The notes under the pieces were generated by a model. That model was given only the letters and a program-made list of their open reading frames with translations. It was not told where the DNA came from and made no database searches. A DNA stretch of 64,000 bases. It comes from Saturnia japonica. Taxonomy: Eukaryota > Arthropoda > Insecta > Lepidoptera > Saturniidae. Location: NCBI GenBank assembly GCA_033032175.1, contig CM065325.1, forward strand, positions 1,206,930-1,270,929, read 5' to 3'. Shown here piece by piece: positions 58,180-64,000 of the stretch; positions within the stretch are counted from its first letter, which is position 1, and each line of letters opens with the position of its first letter. Position numbers and translations under genes: made by a program.

Positions 58180-58865
58180 TATATTATAAGATTCATAAGT
58201 CTCTATTTCGTGGTTACTTAACTGCTTCCAAGACTTTAATATCATTGTCGTAAGTAAGGCTAAATAAAACTTTGTCATTTTATTGCCATATCATTTGTCT
58301 GTTAACTTATGTAGTTAATAAGTTAAGGTTTGGTATTAAAGAAAACATTTTTTAAAAACTAAAATAATGTTTATTTCTTGTGTTTAGGGTCACAGATAGA
58401 TAAATATTTCAAAGCAAAATTTAGTATATAACGTAAACATGTAATTTCCTTCTTTTATTTTTATACAAAATATCTTTAAACTTGCACATTTATAATCTTA
58501 GGGAGTCATAGAACTGACAATAAATTGTAATTTAAACTTCTTACTTAAGTATCTTAAGTAGTATCTGAATGCCCAAATTATGATCTTTATTGTCTTAAAC
58601 TTCTATAAATTAATGAGGCTGTATTGAAAAATTAATATTATCTATTATTATTGTATGTAATGTTATCTTTGTAACCCTGTGAACAAATACTTATTCTACT
58701 TTGTCTGTGATTCCTTCCCCTTAAAAATTAAATGCCCCGAATAAAAGAAGTGTTTTACTTTACTGCGTGTAATAAAAAGTTAATATACTTCAATAAGATC
58801 ACATTCTAAGTGAAGACATTTACGTTGCTAATTGCATTGTCTCTATTAAACAAAAGAAAAGGGTA
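58180..58865. other. No supported gene
   Basis: About 690 bp of AT-rich sequence after the copia coding end. It may hold its degraded LTR, but no paired repeat was found. Confidence 0.3.
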
Positions 58866-58869
58866 TATC

Positions 58870-60345
58870 ATGGTGTTAAATACAACTGACGCAGACATAA
58901 AGGTCAAAGATTGCGTATAGTTGACACCTCTTGAAAGAAACTTAGTTCATTATGATTCTTGCCTTAAAATTAATTCTATTTCGTATTATAAATTTGATCG
59001 AGTTAATAAAATACTAAATCACATACGTACTTCTTATCTCAAATGCGAAGAGAATAAAGCACTTTTAAGCTGTTGTTATGATTATACAGATATGTTTTAC
59101 ATTGAAGCATAAATAACTCTAACCATTTACTAATGCTATTGAGCACTCATTAATGCACACCCAATACACGTTAAATCTTATCGATTCCCCGAATGATAAA
59201 AGAAAGAAGTTGACACTGATAAAAATGGTAGACTAAAATATTATCCGTCCCTGTATTTCACCATGGAGTGCCCCAATTTGAGTAGTTTCGACAAAGACCG
59301 ATGATTCTGATAAAAAGAAGTAGAGAATAGTTATCGATTATCGCCGCCTCAATGATATCGCTGAATAAGAAAGCTAATCATTGCCTCTTATTACAGATAT
59401 TCTTGATCGGTTAGATAATTCCAAATATTTTACTACTTTACACCTGATCAGCAGTTTTGCGGCAGTAATACGAGTTCTTGCGACGCGAAGTTGCGTATTT
59501 CGGACACATTACCACAAATAAAGTTGCCTCTTCGAAACCTGAAAAGGTTAAAGCGGTTACTAAATTTCCAACCACTACAAATGTTAAACATATTATATCT
59601 TTCTTAGGTCTTATCACTACCGACGCTTTATAAATTTTTTTTCAAAATTAACGAAACCGTTAACATCATTATAAAAGAAAGATCTTCCTTTTAAATGAAC
59701 ATCGGAACAAGATACTGCATTGCAAATATTAAAAGATAAATTAACTACAGTTCCTTTGTTACAATATCCAGATTTCACAGCTTCGTTCATAATAACGACG
59801 GATGCATCAAGCTATGCAATCGGTGTAGTACCATCCCAAGATGATATAGGTAAAGATAAAGTAATCGTCTATGCTAGAACACTTAATAAATCGTAAGACA
59901 ACTATTCAACAACCGAAAAATAATTATTAGCTATCATTTTCGCGGTAATGACATTCAATTCCTATCTCTTTGATCGTAAATTTAAAATCGTTACGGATCA
60001 CCGGCCACTAGTATGGCTCCTCAATGTCAAGGATCCGGGTAGTAGATTTATTCATTGGCGTCTTAAACTTGAATACGAAATCATATGTAAACAAGGTCGC
60101 CTTCACTCAAATGCAGATGCATTATCTCGCTGCGCTATTACAACTATTAACATTACCAATTTAAATAATACTAGTTACGAAAATTATTATACTGATCATT
60201 TCACAAACAAACTTTTAGATTCAAATAAAATTATGGAAGAACAGACTGTACCATTGTTACACTTATCAATGGTAAAAACAATCGTGTGTTCCGTCTCTTT
60301 AGACATTGACTCATTGAGAAGAAATATTTATGCAACTCGATAAAT
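58870..60345 (+). pseudogene. Ty3/gypsy polymerase (pre-RT, RT, RNase H), decayed
   Basis: The + strand reads through stops and frameshifts: a pre-RT region with TPLERNLVHYDSCLK and CYDYTDMFYIEA; HPIHVKSYRFPE; the RT start IVIDYRRLNDIAE and SLPLITDILDRLDNSKYFTT; a gap where the catalytic Y-x-D-D should be; then FPTTTNVKHIISFLGLIT, SFIITTDASSYAIGVV and the RNase H domain FNSYLFDRKFKIVTDHRPLV and LHSNADALSRC. The order is that of 17.6/gypsy-type polymerases. Loss of the RT catalytic box shows it is dead. Confidence 0.8.
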
Positions 60346-60579
60346 CCGCTGAGTTTTTTTAAATTCCGAACGTGAACCTTTTACTCAATGCATAAACGAA
60401 AAAAACAAATTATTTTTCATTTTATATATGACGGACTAAAGGGCTATCTATGATCACAATAGACCAACTTCGACATAGTTCGTAGTCAAAACATGTTTGT
60501 AACGTGTGGTTGCTCGAAAACAGTTCTAAAAACCAATGTTTTAAATCTACCGTTACTTACAACTTTCCGTTCGCGCTCG

Positions 60580-60805
60580 CGCTATATAAACGGAGGAACG
60601 GCGTGATGCCACACTAGCAGCAACACAATCCTAACTCCGTTCCTCGGTGTGAAGCCCTTGAGTCAGGCAGCCGCCCTCGCGATACAAATGACATTATACG
60701 TGCAACACTTAGCTACTCACATATAAACATCACACACATATGTTAACATACGTGCAGACCTCACAGGTACTTAGGTTCTGTAAGAAACCCTTTTTTTTTC
60801 TTTTT
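60580..60805 (+). repeat. Dispersed repeat C, copy 3, with TATA-like start
   Basis: Positions 60625-60805 match 36215-36415 of the GC-rich retroposon: AACTCCGTTCCTCGGTGTGAAGCCCTTGAGTCAGGCAGCC-type sequence and the CTCACAGGTACTTAGGTTCTGTAAG block. Just upstream, at about 60580-60590, is GCGCTATATAAACGG, a good TATA box, absent from the corresponding place in the 36-kb copy. Confidence 0.55.
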
Positions 60806-61230
60806 GCGTGTTGGGATTATGGATATGTGACAGTGTATTCTTTATAATTATTGAAGATTTTATTCATTGGAAGATTTTTATTTATTGAAATAGAGTTTTC
60901 GGAAGTGTGTCTTAACACCATCAAGGATCAGAGAGAACTAACTGCTTACAACTATATTTCTTCAGTTGTCTTTTTTACATCGTGTAACATTTGGTGTTTA
61001 TGCAGTCTATACAATACTCGAATTCTACCTAGTTTTTATGACTTGTTGTAGTTCGGGTGTTTTAAACTATCTTTCTCCGAAATAACAAATTAAAACCTTT
61101 TTCAGGGGTAAAAATGTGTTCACCAAATGTTACTTAAAAAGAAAACTTTTACTTTGAGAACAAAACAAATTTAAAACATTTAAAATATTATATCTCAAAG
61201 AGAATGATTTTTGTAGACGAAACTCAATAT

Positions 61231-61248
61231 TTCAACACGCCCCCTCAA
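61231..61248 (-). promoter_or_regulatory. Polypurine tract and start of the 3' LTR of the right-hand copia element
   Basis: On the - strand GAGGGGGCG is followed directly by TGTTGAAATATTGAG, with TG at 61237. A purine run touching a TG-starting repeat is how LTR elements prime second-strand synthesis, and the position, after the RNase H coding end, fits. The far end of the LTR could not be fixed. Confidence 0.65.
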
Positions 61249-64000
61249 AAATTAATCTCTTTTATGATTTACAATAATAATAGCAACACTAAATTAATAT
61301 TTAATAAACAATATATTATCATAATACAATAGTTAAATACAATACTTTTAATATTAATTGACACATCTTCCATTGACTCATTGTCTGGGGTGGTTATTAC
61401 TAACCGTTTACATAGTGATCCGACATTTGTCTTTACTATAAGGAAACCCAGAAAAACCTTATCAGATCACAAACCAAAAACATAATTACTTTTATAATAT
61501 TACGTCTAGATATTATTTATTATTAATAATCAATTTTCCAATCCCATTTTTATTCTTAACTCCAGGAACTTGACCTTTGGTAGTGGCTTGGTCAGCATGT
61601 CTGTTTAATAATTAATGTCATGTTTAAGAATTATTGTCTTTTTCTCACATTGTTCCTGAGAGAAATGATATTTGATGTCAATATGTTTGGATCTTTTGTG
61701 GCTTGATAGATTATTAGCTATGCTAATACATCCATTGTTATCTTCATATATTAAAATCGGTTCTTTAGTTTCCAGGTTTATACCTGCTGCTAAAGTTTTT
61801 AACCACATTGCCTTCTTGACAGCTTTATACAGCGCCATATATTCAGCCTCTGTCGATGAAGCTGCCACAGATGCTTGTCTTTTTGTGTTTCAACATATTG
61901 TACATCTATCATACAACTTAAATAAATAACCCGTTGTAATTTTTCTCTTAGAATCTAAATCGGGATTTTCATTATTATTTCCTCCCAATCAGAGTCAACA
62001 TACCCTATAAATATATTATTATATGTTCCCTGTACATATTTCAATTTTAAATCTATAGTACCTTGTAAATATCTAAGTACTCGTTTTAAACATTGCCAAA
62101 GTTCTTGGTTATGTTTATTCATATATCTGCTTAATATACTTATAGATAGAGTTAGATCGGATCTTGTACATACCAATAAATACATTAGACATCCAATAGA
62201 CTTCGACACGGAGCATCGTATTTCTCATCGGATTCCAATGCTTTATAATCTAAATTAGTCACTAGCGGTGTACATAGAGGCTTACAATCTGCCATATTAA
62301 ATTTTTTTTTAAACTGCTTTAATATATGTGCTTTGATCTAGTGTTATGACATTATTTTGTCTAATAATTCTAATACCTAAAAATAGTTTTACCTCTTTTA
62401 AATCAACCATTGTAAATTTAGTCATTAAATAATTTTTAAAACTCTTCATTGTATTTTCATCAGCAGTACATATCACTAGATTATCCACATATAATACAAT
62501 GTAAATATTTTTCGAGACATCTTCTCTGTCTAGTATGTACATGCACCGATCTCCATAAGAATTTGTAAAACCCTTTCTAAAAGATTTTTTTCAAATATTT
62601 CAAACCAACATCTGGCAGGTTGTTTTAGACCATATAATGCTTTGTTCAATTTACAAACTTGGTTATCCTTACCTTTTACACCCTCAGGTACTCTCATAAA
62701 TATTTCCTCCTTTAACTAACCATTTAAAAACGCAGTTTTTACATCCATCTGGTGGACTAACAAGCTATGTTGATTTGAAAAAGCTATTAAAAATCTATAG
62801 GTCGAAATTCTTGCGACTGGGGCAAATGTTTCATTGTAATCTACTAGATATTTTTGACTAAAACCTCTGGCAACTAAACGAGCTTTATATTTTGATGGAT
62901 TTCCGAACTCCTCGTTCTTTATAGTAAATATCCATTTGCAATCTACAATATTTTTATTACTTGGTTTTGGTACTAAAGTCTAAGTTTTAATCTAACTCAT
63001 CTTTTATTGCTTGCTGCCATTGTTCAGCATCATTCCTGTTCTCAATTTCCTGATATGAATTAGGAATAGGACATACAATGGATTGTGCACATAACAGATA
63101 ATCGTCAGGTATATCATCTTCATTATATGAAACTTGGCTACGATCTTTGAGTCTATTACTCCGCCTAAGTCCTACATTATCTTTATCTTGAGATGAAGAA
63201 TTATCGATTTGTTTTTCAAATCTGTCAGTCTGTGTGTCATTAAGTTGAGGTACTGTGTTTTGTGTATTTTCAATACTACTATTACTATCTGTCTTATTAT
63301 TGTCAAGTTTATTACAAAGGTCGTCTACTAAGTTTAACACATTGTTAGGGACTACAGTTTTTCTACCTGAATCGACCTCACCAAGTAATTTTATTTTTGA
63401 TCTTGACTCAACAAAATTTGTCTCATCTACAATTACATCTCTTACTACCACATATTTGTCATTCTCCACTTCATATACTCTATACCCATTTGGTTCGTAA
63501 CCTACCAGTATTCCCTTTGATGACTTTTCATCAAACTTATTTTTACTGGTTTTTAAATGTGCATGAATGTGTGTGTGAAAACCTTAAGGTATTTTAATTG
63601 TGGTTTCTTATTATACCACATTTCATATGGTGTTTTATTTGCATTCAATGTTTTTGTTGGTGTCATATTAATTTGATATGTTGCAGTTAAAACTTCATCA
63701 CCCCAAAATATCTTTTCTAATTTTGCACCAGATATCATTGTTCGCGCCTTTTCTGTGATGGTCCTGACCATCCTTTTAGATACACCATTTTACTGTGGAG
63801 TTCGTGGTACTGTAAGATGATAACTAATACCGTTTTGTACACAATAAATAATCCTTCATCTCGTTAGATAAATACTCTCTACCATTATCTGAATATAAAT
63901 TTACTATCTTTAAATTAAACCTGAATTCACTCTTTGCTACATAATCTTTAAACATTGTAAATACGTCAAATTTATTTTTCATTAAATAAGTTACACAATA
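61237..64000 (-). mobile_element. Ty1/copia element, partial, runs off the right edge
   Basis: From the right edge leftwards the - strand shows integrase (TITEKARTMISGAKLEKIFW, WGDEVLTATYQINMTPTKTL), a low-complexity linker (63469-62987), the RT start near 62990-62600 and RT catalytic region (IYIVLYVDNLVICTADENTM, where the usual Y-V-D-D reads Y-V-D-N). Then come KEVKLFLGIRI, SIGCLMYLLVCTRSDLTLSI and RNase H (AASSTEAEYMALYKAVKKAM, ILIYEDNNGCISIANN). The frame ends in LTKPLPKVKFLELRIKMGL before the polypurine tract. Frames are interrupted about five times. Confidence 0.85.

Overview
This is an AT-rich animal nuclear window, almost certainly from a moth or butterfly. The evidence is two spliced secreted lipocalins of the insecticyanin/bilin-binding type, plus a dense mix of insect transposons: R1-like and RTE/jockey-like LINEs, mariners, BEL/Pao, Ty3/gypsy and Ty1/copia elements, and Helitrons whose terminal sequences are common in Lepidoptera. 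No bacterial-style operons, rRNA or convincing tRNA genes are visible. The organism call is an inference from these families.

The only host genes I can support are two lipocalins facing each other tail to tail. The first is on the + strand (exons 6624-6849, 7790-7894, 10273-10466; its signal-peptide exon was not found and probably lies left of the window). The second is complete on the - strand (exons 21206-21096, 16713-16500, 14918-14817, 14300-14119; 202 residues, with a TATA box, arthropod initiator and polyadenylation signals). Both have introns at the same places and in the same phases, so they are duplicates of one ancestor. Each should be a small extracellular carrier of a hydrophobic ligand.

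The rest is mobile DNA in layers. At 0.3-6.35 kb an RTE-type LINE on the - strand is split by a later block holding a BEL fragment, a mariner with one nonsense codon and a 5'-truncated jockey/CR1-like LINE. At 22-35 kb there are LINE tails, an R1-like fragment, and a mariner with both ends that is itself interrupted by an internally deleted R1-like element. At 35.9-36.8 kb sits a GC-rich 884-bp retroposon with a 13-bp target duplication and a 52-nt poly(A) tail.

At 38.8-44.3 kb lies a nearly complete but inactivated R1-like LINE with its own target duplication. Its two reading frames meet at a TAATG overlap, and its endonuclease is interrupted by a 511-bp element with ~80-bp terminal inverted repeats, TGTTA/TAACA ends, a 4-bp target duplication and an interior integrase-like fragment. 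These are features expected of Ginger DNA transposons and make it the most interesting object here.

From 45 to 64 kb come a Helitron with canonical ends and a second partial copy, a mariner inserted in a LINE, a gypsy fragment with an envelope-like region, a BEL gag-protease segment, an isolated R1 ORF1 piece, an interrupted copia on the + strand, a decayed gypsy polymerase, and a copia on the - strand that runs off the right edge. Boundaries of decayed elements are approximate, because they come from reading translations and matching repeats by eye.
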